Shown: positions 8,825-21,127 of the stretch, piece by piece | How positions within the stretch are numbered: the first letter of the stretch is position 1 | Layout: the number at the start of each line of letters is the position of its first letter | NCBI RefSeq assembly: GCF_052857255.1 | Contig: NC_135498.1 | Location: 159,883,124 to 159,947,123, forward strand | DNA: 64,000 nt | Source of the DNA: Amblyomma americanum | Lineage: Eukaryota > Arthropoda > Arachnida > Ixodida > Ixodidae | Direction of reading: 5' to 3' | Made by a program: the position numbers and the translations under genes | Notes under the pieces: model-generated | What the model was told of the DNA's origin: nothing | Seen by the model: the letters and a program-made list of their open reading frames with translations, nothing else | Databases searched by the model: none

Positions 8825-11800
8825 ATGGCGTTTCTAATCCACTAGAACTGCCGTGGAATTTTAAATAACTACGGTGATGCAACAGATCTCTTACATTCTG
8901 TCTCCTGTGGCACTGTGTCTGCAGGAGATCAATTTGGGACCTTTACACAAATATATTTTTAAACTGTATAAAGTCTTCCGCCATCACTGTGAGCAGGCGA
9001 ATAGGCTATCTGCAGGCGTTGCTGTTGTAGTTCAGAGCGCTGTTGCAACGCATAAAATCAAGCTCCAGGCAATTTTTGAAGCCGATTTTTGCAGTCACTG
9101 TCATTAGTTTCATAACAATTACCATATTCACAGTGTATTTCAACTACACTTCACAGTAACACTCCATGACCTAGAAGCACTTTTTAATCAGCTACCTGGG
9201 TCATACCTGGTCGTCGGAGATTTTAATGCGCATTCCCCATTTTGGCGAAACGAACAGACGGACACTAGAGGCCGGATTTTAGAAGATTTTATTCTATGTA
9301 ACAACGTTTGCCTGCTAAATACGGGCAAACCCACACATTGCACTCCATCTTCAGGAAATATGAGTTGCACAGACTTGTCTTTAGCTCTACATCCGTTTTT
9401 ACCAATTTTAATTGGGATGTTCTTGAAAACCCACACGGAAGTGATCACTCTTCAGTAGTAATTAACTTTTCATCCCCACAACCCATTATTCGAACTAAAC
9501 CACGCCGTTGGAAACTGCACTCAGCAGACTGGCCACTATTTGAAGAAAAGGCCTGTCTGGAGAAAACATTTTCGGATGATCTTAGCATTGACGAAATAAA
9601 TAAAATTTTTTCATGTATTATTGCGGCTGCACGTCTAACTATTCCACAGTTGTCATGAGTAGTAAGCCAAAACCACAAGGTTTGGTATAACGAAGATTAC
9701 AAAGAAGCAAAAAATATTCAAAACAAAGCCTAGGGAATTTTCCGAAGATACCCCACACACGACAACCTCATAAATGTTAAATAGGCGAGAGCTAAAGTAC
9801 GACATATCCGTCGCAATGCTGAAAAAACTTCGCGGATAAACTAGGTATCGTCTATAAATAGTTCAGTTAGATCAAAACAAATGTGGGAACAAGTCCGCAA
9901 GCTTAATGGCAGCTTTTCTCCTTTCACAATTCCTTTCCTAACATCTCCAGATAGACAAACAAGCATTAGCGAACAGGCCGACAAACTAGGGGAACACTTC
10001 GAAACAGTTTCGAGCTCCTCACACTACAGACAATCATTTTTAAAGTACAAGAACACAACTGAAAAACAACGACTGCCGACCAGTGGCAGTGCAAATGAAC
10101 ATTACAATATATTAATTACACTACAAGAAATCCGTACAGTACATTCGGGCGGCAAACAGACAGCACCAGGCCGAGATGAAATCTGTTATGAAATGCTTGC
10201 ACACCTCTCCGAGCATGCTGTAGAAGCTCTTCTGAAATTCTTCAATAAAATATGGCAGTCTGGAAAATTTCAGAAGCGCGGAAAAACGCCGTGGTTGTGC
10301 CATTCCTGAAATCTGGAAAACCGCCAACTTCGGCTGGTACTTACAGGCCAATAGCACTTACAAGTTGTCTTGCTAAAACTTTTGAAAGTGTGCTAGATAT
10401 TAGGTTAATGTTTATCCTTGAATGGCGAAAACTTCTTGATATCCACCGATGTGGTTTTAAAAAAAAACATGCTGTACAAACGACCATCTCGTACGTCTTG
10501 AAAACACAGTCCGTGAAGCATTTATACACAAACACCATTGTCTGGCAGTATTTTTTGACTTTGAAAAAGCTTATGATACCACTTGGAGGTTTGGGATTCT
10601 TCGTGACATCGCGGATCTAGGTATCCGTGGCAGGATGCTAAACTGTCTGAAAGACTTCCTCTCTGACCGTTTTTTTCGTGTACGTCTAGGCTGCACGCTT
10701 TCGAGAAAATGAATCCAAGAAAATAACGTACCGCAGGGGAGTATTCTAGGTACCACATTCTTTATTGTAAAAATGAACTCAATATCGCGAATAATTCCAA
10801 AAACCATCATGTATTCCGTATATGTTGATGACCTTCAAATTTCATGCACATCTTCCAGCTTATCAACATGCGAAAGACAGATACAACTTACAATGAACAA
10901 ACTAGTGACTTGGGCTGACCAGAATGGATTTAAGTTCTCTCCACAAAAAACAGTTGCTGTCCTTTTCTGACTAAAAAGAGGCATGCAGCTTAATCCTACC
11001 CTGCCCTTGAATGAAAGTGTTCTACAAATAAAACAAGAGCATAAATTCCTAGGCATAACTTTTGATCGAAGACTCACTTTTTACCCCACATAAACACCAT
11101 CAAAAAGAAAGCTTCTCGATCTCTAAATATACTGAAGTTACTCTCAAGCAATCATTGGGGGTCCGGCAGGTTATGCCTTTTACTGATCTACCGCTCCGTA
11201 GTACGGCCTACTTTGGGCTATGTATTTATTGTGTATGGGTCTGCAAGACCATCATGCCTAAAGAAACTCGATCCTGTACATAACCTGGGTCTTCGTATAT
11301 CAACTGGTGTATACAGAACATCCCCCATAAATAGTATATATCCAGAAACAAATGAACCATCTCTAGCAAACAGAAGAGCAATACCTGCCTGTGCATATGT
11401 ACTAGAAATAAGACCCTTACCATAACACCTTTGTTACCCCATAGTCATCAAGGGCACATCTAGAAGACTGTTCAATAATAAACCACAGTGGGTCAAACCT
11501 TTGTTACTACGCTTTGAAGATGCATGTCATGAACTCGGAATATTAGATGTTCTACCCAAAATTTCCCCGAGGCACGATCCATTGCCACCATGGTACTGTC
11601 TTCCTGCTGCTTGCGACTTCACTCTAACAGAGTTTCGTAAAAAAGAAACACCACATGAAGATCTACTACAAGAATACTTGGCTTTAAAAGAGAAATATTC
11701 AATCTACATGGAGTTTTACACAAATGGCTCTAAAACAGCGATGCACGTTGGAAGTTCCGTAGTACAGGGGAAATGGGAAAAATAGTAAGATTGCCAAGTT

Positions 11801-12532
11801 ATGTATCAATCTTCACTGCCGAATGTTACGCAGTGTGTATGGCTGTGGATAAAATAGTACATGAGAGCATCGAAAACAGTATAATGTACAGATTCGCTCA
11901 GCCTACTCACAGCGCTGCAGTCAAGAAATGCAGTTGAACCTTTAATAGGCCACATCATACACAGCACACAAAAAGTCACAGCACAAAGACATATGATAAG
12001 GTTCTGCTGGGTCCCGAGCCACGTCGCCATAGAAGGTAAGGAGAGAGCAGACTCAGCAGCAGTAAAAGCTCAAATTGATGAGATCAAATATTTTAACATA
12101 CCTTTCAAAGACTGCATGAATTTCATACATAGCAAATTAAAGAACAAATGGCAGAAAGAGTGGGGTAATGAACTGAACAACAAACTACACTTCATATAGC
12201 CCACCTTGGGGGAATGGAAGTCATCCAGAAATCGGGAACGTTTCAGAGAAGTAATCTTATGTCGCCTTCGCATAGGACACACGCACTTGACAAAGTACTC
12301 ACTTACAAAAGAAGCCAAACGCGTTTGTAAAATATGCGGCGGCGAGCTCACATTAAACCATCTGTTGTTTACATGTTCAAACCTAGAAAAGCTAAGAAAG
12401 AAGTATTTTAGTCAATTTTATGATCAATGCATTCCATTTCACCGAGCACTACTCCTGAGTGATAATGCAATAGTTGACATTTCTGATGTTTTTCACTTTT
12501 TACGAGAGGTTGGTTGTCTTAATGAACTTTGA
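8825..12532 (+). pseudogene. LINE A1 ORF2 (EN-RT-RNase H), broken
   Basis: From the ATG at 8825 (MAFLI, then a stop at the W of QWNCRG) the frame is split many times. Endonuclease motifs are visible at about 9190-9450 (VVGDFNAHSPFWRN; GSDHSSVVINF with the expected SDH). Reverse transcriptase blocks run about 10170-10980, including PPTSAGTYRPIALTSCLAK and an intact YVDDLQIS at about 10820. RNase H at about 11700-12080 carries YTNGSK where other copies have YTDGSK, so the first catalytic Asp is Asn. The C-terminal zinc module (CKICGGELTLNHLLFTCSN) ends at 12532. At least six frameshifts or stops make it inactive. Confidence 0.92.
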
Positions 12533-12883
12533 ATAGCTCACTTTTATGTGATACACCTCAGCCACTTTCATTCCTGAGAAGAATGCTGAGGTGTGTATTT
12601 CATTGGTTGGGGGCCTCGACATCCTTCCTCTGCAAAGGATGGCCGTTGAGGTTACCTGACCTTTTTTAAAGATTTTACCATTACCCATTTCGGAAAATTC
12701 TGCCTTTTACGTTCACTAGATGATGTTAAATAACATCTTAGGTCCTTTACACCAGCGCTTCATTTCTGTCATATAAAATTCGGTACAAGACAATTTTATA
12801 CACCTTGCGTTTGGCGCATGATGGCCTTAGCCGCCTATGTGACATAAAACCCAACACAACACAACACAATATTTATCTGCTGA

Positions 12884-15800
12884 GCTCCGGTAAAACCACT
12901 TACTGCTCTCCAGCCTAAGGGAAAATGAGCTGTTTAGATCTCTCTTTTAGTTCGCCGTCTGTTTTTAACGATTTTAAATGGGATGTCATAGACAACCACA
13001 TGGCAGTGATCACCTCCCCGTAATAATCAGTCTAACATCTGCATCTGAAATAACCCCGACAAAACCGCGACGCTGGATGCTCTCTTTAGCTGACTGGGAA
13101 CTTTTTAAATCAGAAGCCAGGCTAGAAAAAATAGTTTTAGAAGATATTGACATCGATGAAATAAATGAGAAGTTCACTGATTGTATCTTAGCTCCCACCG
13201 ACTTGGCTATTCCAATGTCTTCAGGAATGGTACGGCCAAATCAAGAAGTTTGGTGGACACAAGATTGTAAAGATTAAAAAAACGACAAAATAGAGCTTGG
13301 GGTATTTTTCACAGGTACCACACACACGAGAACCTAGTAAATTTTAAAAAGTCAAGAGCTAAAGCTCGGTATGTCCGTCGTAGCGCTGAGAAATCGTCAT
13401 GGCAGAGCTATGTGTCATCCATAAACAGTCAGATCACATAAAAAAATGTGGGAACAGGTAAGAAAATTAAATGGCAACTTCTCGCCATACACAATGCCGC
13501 TTTTTACACCACCTGGTACACAAACAAATATAAGGGAACAGGCAGATATAATGGGTGAGCACGTTGTTGCAGTTTCTAGCTCGTCACATTACACCTAGTC
13601 ATTTCTGAAATACAAAAACATGGCCGAAAAATGAAGACTCCCAACGAGTGGAAGTGTTAATGAACAATACAATACTTTAATTACCTTCGAGGAAATCAAT
13701 AGAGTACTATCTTCCGGCAAAAAGAAAACAGCCCCAGGACCCCACCAAATACACTATGAAATGCTGGCCCATCTTTCCCAGTCTGCCGTAGAAGCACTTC
13801 TAAGATTCTTTAACAAAATTTGGGTATCAGGAAACCTACCCGCAGTCTGGAAAAAAGCTCATATTGAACCATTTCTTAAACCCGGGAAAGAACCAACCTC
13901 CCCCAGCAGTTATAGGCCAATAGGTCTTACCTGTTGCTTCGCCAAATCGTTTGAAACTGTCCTGAGCATCAGATTAACTTTTGTCCTTCAATCTTGTGAC
14001 CTTCTTGATATCAATCAGTGTGGTTTTAAAAAAGAGTTCTCCACTACACATCACTGCGTTCGTCTGGAAAATAGTGTCAGAGAAGATTTTATACACAAAT
14101 AGCACTGTCTTGCAGGTTTTTGTTTTACTTAGAAAAGGCATATGACACGACCTGGAGGTTCAGGATCCTTCAAGCTCTTGCTGAGCTTCGAATTCGAGGC
14201 AGAATGTTGAATTGCTTAAAAGAATTCTTGGCCAGCCGTTCATTCCAGGTGCGCCTAGGCTCAACCCTCTCATGGAATTTTATTCAGGAGAATGGAGTAC
14301 CTCAGGGATGTATTTTAAGAACAACACTCTTCGTAGTAAAAATGATTTCTATTAGGAAAAAATCCCGAGGTCTATTATGTATGCTGTCTACGTTGACGAC
14401 CTTCAGATAGCATGCACATCCTCCAACTTATCTACATGCGAAAGGCAAATACAGCTTACAATAAATAAACTGGCAACATGGGCAGATAAGAACGGTTTCA
14501 AGTTCTTTCGACAGAAAACAGTGGCATTACTTTTTTCTCTCAAACGGGGCATACAGACAGATCCCACTGTACACATAAACAAAACCCAGTTACCTTTTAA
14601 GAATGAGCACGAATTCCTAGACATAACTTTCGATAAAAAAAACTTACTTTCCTGCCCCACATAAACGCTATGAGAAAGAAAGCACCCCCGTCTTTGAACA
14701 TACTGAATGTCCTTTCCCGTAAACACTGGGGTTCCGATCGGGTATTCCTTCTACAGATTTATCGCTCTGTAGTACGTTTCATTTTAGACTACGGTTGCAT
14801 AGTGTATAGCTCAGCAAGGCCATCGTACTTGAAACGACTCGACCAAGTACAAAACTTAGGTTTACGTCTTTCAACAGGTGCTTACAGAACGTCGCCCGTA
14901 AAAAGTCTTTATGTTGAAACTAACGAACCATCTCTCACAGACTGAAGAACTATGCTCACATGCTCATACATTCTTAAAATTCGTTCCGTGCCAAAACACA
15001 TATGCTACCCAATAGTTACAAAGTGCCCATCTCGAACACTGTTTACCAACAAAACTCTGGCAATTAGACCACTTCTGCGCTTTGAAGAGAAATGCCAAGA
15101 AATAAATGTAATGGACACTTTGCCTAACATTGCCCACAAACCTGACCCACTCCCGCCTTCGTACTGCCCGCTCTCTATGTGCGACTTCACATTAACACAG
15201 TTTCAGAAAAAACAAACACCACATGAGCATATATTACAAGAATACTTAATCCTCAACGAAAAAAAAACAGAGAATACACAGCCGTTTACACTGATGGATC
15301 AAAATCACTCTACGTGGTAAGCGCTGTGGTTCAAAATAATTTTGGAAAAACAGTACGGCTACCTGAGTACGCATCCAGTTTCACGGAAGAGTGCTACGCA
15401 GCCTCTGTGGCTGTATAAAGAATTATAAATGAGAACATTGTGAATAGTATCATTTACACTGATTCTCTGAGCGTAATCACCTCACCTCACCATAGAAATG
15501 CGGTTACACCACTAATCGGGGAAATCATTCATAACATAAGAAGAGCCACAACACTGGGACAAGACAAATTTTGCTGGGTGCCAAGCCACATCGGAATCAC
15601 AGGCAATGAGAACGCGGATGCATGTGCTGCTGAAGCTCGGAAGAAAGAAAGAACGTGAACATTCCATACAAAGATGGCATGAAGCTGGTACAGCGCATAT
15701 CAAGTATAAATGGCAGTCCCAATGTAACACTGAAAGAAATAATAAGCTACACTTAGTAAAACCCTTAATAGAAGAAAGGATGTAATACTCACACCAAAAA

Positions 15801-16343
15801 CGTTTGATCGAAGTTATTCTATGCCGTCTCCGTTTGGACACAAACACCTAACATAACTTTCTAATGACAAAACAAGACAGACCTTTATGTGAGAAATGCA
15901 GAGATCAGTTCACAGTAAATCATATCCTATTCTCGTGCACACAACTCGAACGGCTAAGGAAACAATATTTTACCGTATTTTACAATGAACGCATTCCCTT
16001 CCACTGCAATTTACTTTTAGGAGATAACCCACTAGTCATAACTTCATTTTGTTTTCAGTTTCCTGAATGAAGCAGCAATTTTAAACAAAATAAATTATCA
16101 CAGAACTATTATTTCTAAAAATTCTTACTCTATGCTTTGACGCATTTTATGATGCACCTCATTCATTCTCTCAGGCCTGAGAAGAAGGCTAAGGGATACA
16201 TTTGATTAGTGGGGCTCCTCGGAGCCCTTGTCCGCACAAGGACTTTCACTGAGGACGCGCAACTGTTGAAATAAATTCTACCATGTGTTTGTCGCATTAT
16301 AGCCTTAGTTGCTTATGCGCCATAAAACCGAATACAATACAAT
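12884..16343 (+). mobile_element. LINE family A, copy A2 (5'-truncated in EN)
   Basis: It starts inside the endonuclease domain (equivalent to about 29385 of A6) and runs through RT, RNase H and a 3' UTR to a tail of CCGAATACAATACAATA at about 16326-16343. It is placed head-to-tail directly behind A1. The length of 3.46 kb against about 5.8 kb for A6 fits ordinary 5' truncation during target-primed reverse transcription. Confidence 0.9.
12921..16070 (+). pseudogene. LINE A2 ORF2 (partial EN, RT, RNase H)
   Basis: It begins at the C-terminal third of the endonuclease (GSDHLPVIISL at about 13005). Reverse transcriptase follows: EPTSPSSYRPIGLTCCFAK at about 13890, the FYLEKAYDTTWRF block at about 14125, and an intact YVDDLQIACTSS at about 14390. 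RNase H shows YTDSLSVIT and a WVPSHIGITGNENAD block (15570-15625), then a zinc module (CEKCRDQFTVNHILFSC). Several stops and frameshifts interrupt it (for example near 14100, 14340, 14660, 14945). It is not functional. Confidence 0.9.
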
Positions 16344-16349
16344 AAGTTT

Positions 16350-16742
16350 TCCATAATGCGATCTATTGCATTTGCCACAGCTTTCTCAACTGCCGCTGTG
16401 ATAGCCTGGGACCAACTGGCATTTGGCGGCCACACTAGAGTAGCCTGAGGCTCTCTCCTTGACTGCGACAAGTCTCTCCGCGTGCGCCTGCGCTTGTCCA
16501 TAAGCTCAACCACCTGAATATCTTGTGCTCGTGCAAGGCAGCCAGGCGAATCAGCAAGGTGAGCACCGCTACACAAACAACGTTTCTCTTGCTGTTGAGG
16601 ACATTCCTCTCTGCAATGATCTTCCCCACATGCACGTCAATGTAAGCCCGATTTGCAGGCTTTGCTGCTCCGGCCAAATCTCGAGAAGTTTTGACACTGA
16701 AGGGGCTCAGAGTTAAAAGCATCTACTCGAAATACAAATGGG
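16350..16742 (-). pseudogene. LINE (family C) gag zinc-knuckle remnant
   Basis: The minus-strand frame shows spaced cysteines and histidines (ACGEDHCREECP then RCLCSGAHLADSPGC) typical of the second and third knuckles of LINE gag proteins. A basic stretch (DKRRRTRRDLSQSRREP) and a frame ending AVANAIDRIMENL follow. The frame is interrupted by at least one stop and is cut at about 16350, where the A2 tail begins. It is on the same strand as the ORF2 tail at 7319-7558, so both may be parts of one older LINE split by A1 and A2. The endonuclease and RT region between them is missing. Confidence 0.5.
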
Positions 16743-17507
16743 ACACCTTTTCACTGACATTCAGAAAATTCCTGCAAATGTGGCTATGACGGAGTGCATA
16801 GGAATTTTTACTCCGTCGACCATTCTGCTGCATCGATGGACAGCAATCACTTCCGCAGACGAGAGGCTGTCAAGCATTTCCAAGGGCTCAGTCGAGAGTC
16901 GACCCCTCGGAACACGCTAGATCAGGCGAAATGAATGCGCTCACCGGTTGGTTGGCGAACGACGCACACTTCAGCAGGCCATCAATACAGTCCTTATCCG
17001 TAGACCTGCACAAAATACCTCCCCTGCCGAACTTCCGCATATCAGTAATGCGCATGTAGTGTTTTCATGTAGATTGGAGAGCCGCCTTTACTGCCGCCGG
17101 GTTGTTCAGTAAGATCCCGCTTCCATTGGAATGCACTAAACGACAGGAATGCTAGAAACACCACTACTAAAAAAGAGATAATTTTGGAGCCGGTCCTGAG
17201 GAATAAAGGCCGACCAAGGGGAAAGCCCCTGGCCAGGAGAAGTACTATACATTAAGCCTTTGTCGTTGTTGTTGTTACCCTCACACAATGGCACATGCCC
17301 ACATAGTGGAATTGGCCAAGAATTGGGGGCAGTGTGTTTTCCAGATAAATATTTCCTTGACGAAAATAAAATGAATGCTGAGGAATGAAGCCTTTGTTCC
17401 TCGCCCAATCACTACACCTTCATCCTCCTCGTCCTCGCTAGAGCTCACACCATCAAAGCAACAAACCGCCAACATGCACACCTGCAAACCAAGGGACACT
17501 ACACCCC
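16743..17507. other. Unassigned non-coding stretch
   Basis: No domain recognised. There is a short (TTG)n run at about 17261-17275. Frames of 60-90 codons are present on both strands without family features. Confidence 0.35.
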
Positions 17508-17759
17508 CACACCGTACAGTCCGCGCACCCTTGTGTAGAGCGCTCGAGCAGTGCGTACCTGGTAACTACTGAGATTACAGAGCAACCCTTGATTTTTGGG
17601 CAAATTTCTCGTGTCTGATATGCTTGCGGGTCTATGTGGCACTGCTTCCACGCAAGTGTCGCCTCTGAAACCTACCGGCTGCGACACGATTTGGATATGT
17701 CTGCACATAAGTGCACCGCCCGAGCGCTCTACACAAGTGTGATGCAGACTGTACAGTGC
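17508..17759. repeat. Short element with imperfect terminal inverted repeats
   Basis: The left arm (about 17508-17549: CCGTACAGTCCGCGCACCCT then TGTGTAGAGCGCTCGAGC) is matched in inverse by the right arm (about 17717-17759: GCGCTCTACACAAGTG, GACTGTACAGTGC). The pairing is about 40 bp per arm with a few mismatches. The interior of about 170 bp is non-coding. This is MITE-like, but no second copy is visible in the window. Confidence 0.45.
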
Positions 17760-17964
17760 CGCATCGCGCACTCTTCCTCTCCGTCAAGCAATATAAATAA
17801 AAGATGTGTACACCCAATGTCTCTCATTGCTAAACATACAATGATCGCAACAAGCTGAGCCAGGGAAACGTACCTCTCGCTACGTATATCTTGGCATAGC
17901 CGAGCTGAGCCAGTGCCAATTTTTTTCAACCACAAACTTTCTCTATGTGGGAACCTCGTCCATT

Positions 17965-19110
17965 CTCCCCGCAGGAGGGCACCTGCTGCATGCAGATGAT
18001 GGTGAGTTGCGACGACACGGGTTCCTGAGTACCTGCAGGGACATCCCCGAAAGGGGATGATGGTGAGCAGTACGTCACGACGGAGCAAAGCACCCACGCT
18101 TAGCCGTGCGTGGCAGCGCCGTGTCAGAGGAAAAGAGGATCCTGGTGGTTGAGCCGATGCCGAGCGTTTGGACCTTAAGGCACCTCGGCGTAGGCAACAC
18201 ACCAACCACTTCGGCCCCAGATTCCTATAGACAGCATCGCCGGCCTGACCCGACCTGGAGAAATCACTTTTCCTTGGCGGATAGGGTTAACCTTGTGTGC
18301 TGTAACTACCCTGTGTTGCCCATATTTGGTTATAGCGGTGGTGTACAGCTGGCCAGGGCATGACTTCTTCACGTTGCTGTCCCGTCCCTTGGGCTCCATG
18401 GTGGGTGGCTGGCATCAGAGCCGAACAAGACAATTTTTTATGGCTCTCCTTCCCACACAAACTGATTCAGCTCCAACAAGAGTGCGGACCGATGTTTTAG
18501 GCGAATTCCTTCACAAAACAAAGGAAACAAAGGCGTTATTTCCTAACATGATTTCCTCACCCTGACTGAACAAGAAATGTTGGAGGGCCTCTATGACCAG
18601 AATGTCGCGATCTCCATCGTATAAAAATCCGTAAAGACGACAAAGAAATACCGACAAAACACTTTGTCCTGACATTTGCCTCCAGCCAACTCCCCGAATC
18701 CATAGAAGTAGGGTATCTTAGACTAACTGTAAGACCATACATTCCAAATCTCAGACGATGCTTCAAATGTTAAAGATTCGGCCATGGCTCTCAGAGCTAT
18801 CGCGTCCGCCAAACGTATGCTAAATGTTCGTCAAGCAATCATGAATCCGTGTACTGCAACGCTGTTGCACTGTGCGCGAACTGCGAAGGGGATCACCCTG
18901 CGCACTCGAGGTTGTGCCCGACCTGGAAGAGAGAGAAGGAAATAATAACGATAAAGACAAAGAGATCAAAACATATCAAAAAGAAGGAAAAGGCTCCCTT
19001 CAACTTTCTAGTTAACTACAAAAACATATTTCGCCGATGTGGTGCGCAGGGGTGGCACGTCGCACCGGGCTTTGACCACTGCCCAGGCAAAGCCTCAGGC
19101 AGGGTATACA
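17965..19110 (+). mobile_element. LINE family A, copy A3 (5' fragment)
   Basis: It begins with the family 5' UTR (CCCCGCAGGAGGGC; GGACATCCCCGAAAGGGGAT; TGAGCCGATGCCGAGCGTTT) that also starts A6 and A7, and proceeds into ORF1. Similarity stops abruptly at about 19110 in the Pro-rich part of ORF1. A 5' fragment without a 3' end is not a normal truncated insertion, so its 3' part was lost by deletion or rearrangement. Confidence 0.8.
18440..19110 (+). pseudogene. LINE A3 ORF1 remnant
   Basis: Pieces recognisable by comparison with A6 ORF1 are MALLPTQTDSAPTRVRTDV, a deleted middle, DDKEIPTKHFVLTFASSQLP in mixed frames near 18640-18690, and the third knuckle CANCEGDHPAHSRLC at about 18870-18915. 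Knuckle 1 is damaged: the codon after CFKC is a stop at about 18770. About 200 codons of the N-terminal domain are missing. Confidence 0.8.
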
Positions 19111-19296
19111 AAGCAACTCGTATACAAAACTTTCACAACTGTACCTGTGCGCACTTTACACGACGTATCCACAGAACCACATATGTCACAAGAAAATGGA
19201 CCATATTACTGATCATAAACGAGAACTGAAGCTGTAAAAAAGAAAACAAGTGCGAAACAAAAGAAGTGTGAAAGTTCGTCCAGCATTTTGTGTGTA

Positions 19297-19612
19297 CCCG
19301 CCGCGATAGCTAAGGCGCTCGGCTACTGATCTGGAGCACCAGGTTTGGAACCCGACCGCGGCGGCCGCGTTTCGATGGAGGTGAAACGCAAAGGCGTCCG
19401 TGTGCTGTGCGATGTCAATGCACGTTAAAGATCCCCAGGTGGTCGAAATTATTCCGGAGCCCTCCACTATGCCACCTCTTTATTTTTCTTCTTTCACTCT
19501 CGCCTTTATTCCTTCTCTTACGGTGCGGTTCAGGTGTCCGCCGATATGTGAGACAGATGCTGCGCCATTTGCTTTCCCCACAAGCAAATTTTCAATTTTT
19601 CAATTTCTTGTA
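19297..19612 (+). mobile_element. SINE-A, copy 2
   Basis: It has the same family as the copy at 3338-3651 but is more diverged. It starts CCCGCCGCGATAGCTAAGGC, so part of the A box is deleted. It continues with a mutated B box (GGTTTGGAACCC), the conserved body (GTGCACGTTAAAGATCCCCA) and the 3' part (GTGCGGTTCAGGTGTCCGCC), and ends in a TTTTCAATTTTTCAATTTC run. No target duplication was identified with confidence. Confidence 0.88.
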
Positions 19613-21127
19613 TTCTATGCTTGCTGCGTCCATGCTGGGCGTAAAGTACTATAAAACATCTAAAGATCCTGTATACGGGCCCTTCACAGCTGCAGCCGTG
19701 CTGCACTTGACCTCTTGTATCCACACATCACACCTTATGTTGCCCGAAAATGTGACCACATAACTGATCATACATACAAGGTCAGTGAAGCTGCGGAATA
19801 AAAAAAAGTGCTTTCAAGCAAGTGGTGACGACAAAGCGATATTGGGAAAGTTCAGCATTTGCTCCACCTTTATGCTTGCAGGCCGTACTTGGTGGCCATA
19901 AATGTGGCTGTTAAGATACAAAGGTATCCCCCCCCCCCCAAGCAAACAAAGTATATAAGAAGTCCTTTGTGTGCATAGTTATAAAGCACTTTGCACAGCG
20001 CTTACGCTTCGAAACTGTCACTTCAAGCAACAAATGCTCATGACGCACAGCAAATTGTAAGCCCCCTTTAAATAATTTATATTAAAAACCAGAAACCTGC
20101 CATTTATAGCAGTTGGTGTGTCAATAACTCTGATTAGCTGCGCTATTATGTGCTGGAACATGTGATCTGCTTGCTCCAGATCATCGCAAAGAATGTCACA
20201 CACGGGGTGACACAAGGCACAGAAACCTCCGCGTCATGCACAAAAGCAGAAAAGGACGTCAGTTTACCTGGCATTACTCAGATATCCCTGCTAAAAATTT
20301 GTTCACAATCAATGCGATTAAAGGTCCTTGAAAAGCGGTTAAGAAAGTGACTATTAAATGTGAATATTATTAAGAGAAACTGCTGCAGAGTGTATGCCCC
20401 GTTGAAGCAATCAGAAGTGAGCCGATAATTTACAAAATTTTCAATGCTCCCGTCTTCATGCTTCCCGGCGACCTGCAGTGCCAGGTTTTCGCACAACACC
20501 TTGCAGAACGCGTCATGCAGAGCTCATGATCTAAGCCGTAAGGGGCTGTAATTGACTTGCTAAAAACGGTTGCGTAGAAAGCGCGGTGCAGGGATGGCAA
20601 CAGACCGCGGGATTTCCATTTCCACGCTCTAGTGTATTGTGCACCTGTGGCGAAAGAGCGAGCGCAAAAGAGTAACAACTCAGCCGGATTATATAGAGGG
20701 CGCCTTCGTCGGCAGAGAATGATGATGGAAATAAATCTCTTTTTATTTCATGCGAAGGGAGCGTAGTAACGTTTTTTTCAAAGCGCAGTTTTTTGCTACT
20801 GACAGCTGGGATGATATACGAAGAGGAACTAGCAGCAGCAGCTGGTGCATTCCCGTTATAAAGCTTCCACTGCACCGAATGGAAACTTACCAAAGAACAA
20901 ACGCCTAACCTCAATTCTCCCGGTCGGTCGATGATCTGACATAACAACTGCAGTACACGTGTAGCTTGAATGCCTGGACAAAAATATTTACAAAATTCGA
21001 TGTATATTTGCTGGTTTGACATAGAGCTTCTCAGATAGAGCTTCTCAGTTGTGCATATGTCCTTAAAGTAACATCTCGAGCAAAACACATCTGCTATGCA
21101 GATGTAACGAAATGTCCTTCTAGAATT
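19613..21127. other. Unassigned stretch with a long minus-strand frame
   Basis: A 219-codon minus-strand frame (20531-21190) and a second one (20278-20499, with LALQVAGKHEDGSIENFVNY) are open, but neither shows a domain I recognise. The longer frame runs into the antisense of LINE A4, which argues against a real gene. The frame ending FNGAYTLQQFLLIIF could be an old transposase piece, but I cannot support that. A C-tract lies at about 19928-19938. Confidence 0.3.

Larger units (their letters stand above)
7551..12878 (+). mobile_element. LINE family A, copy A1 (5'-truncated in the UTR)
   Basis: Non-LTR retrotransposon with the order ORF1 (zinc-knuckle gag), ORF2 (AP endonuclease, reverse transcriptase, RNase H, zinc module). 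It ends at about 12852-12878 in CATAAAACCCAACACAACAC rather than poly(A). The domain order with RNase H places it in the I/R1/LOA group of LINEs. Compared with A6 and A7 it lacks most of the 5' UTR, starting at the point equal to about 39107 of A7. Both ORFs are broken by frameshifts and stops, so it cannot move on its own. A2 starts within about 10 bp of its tail. Confidence 0.93.
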
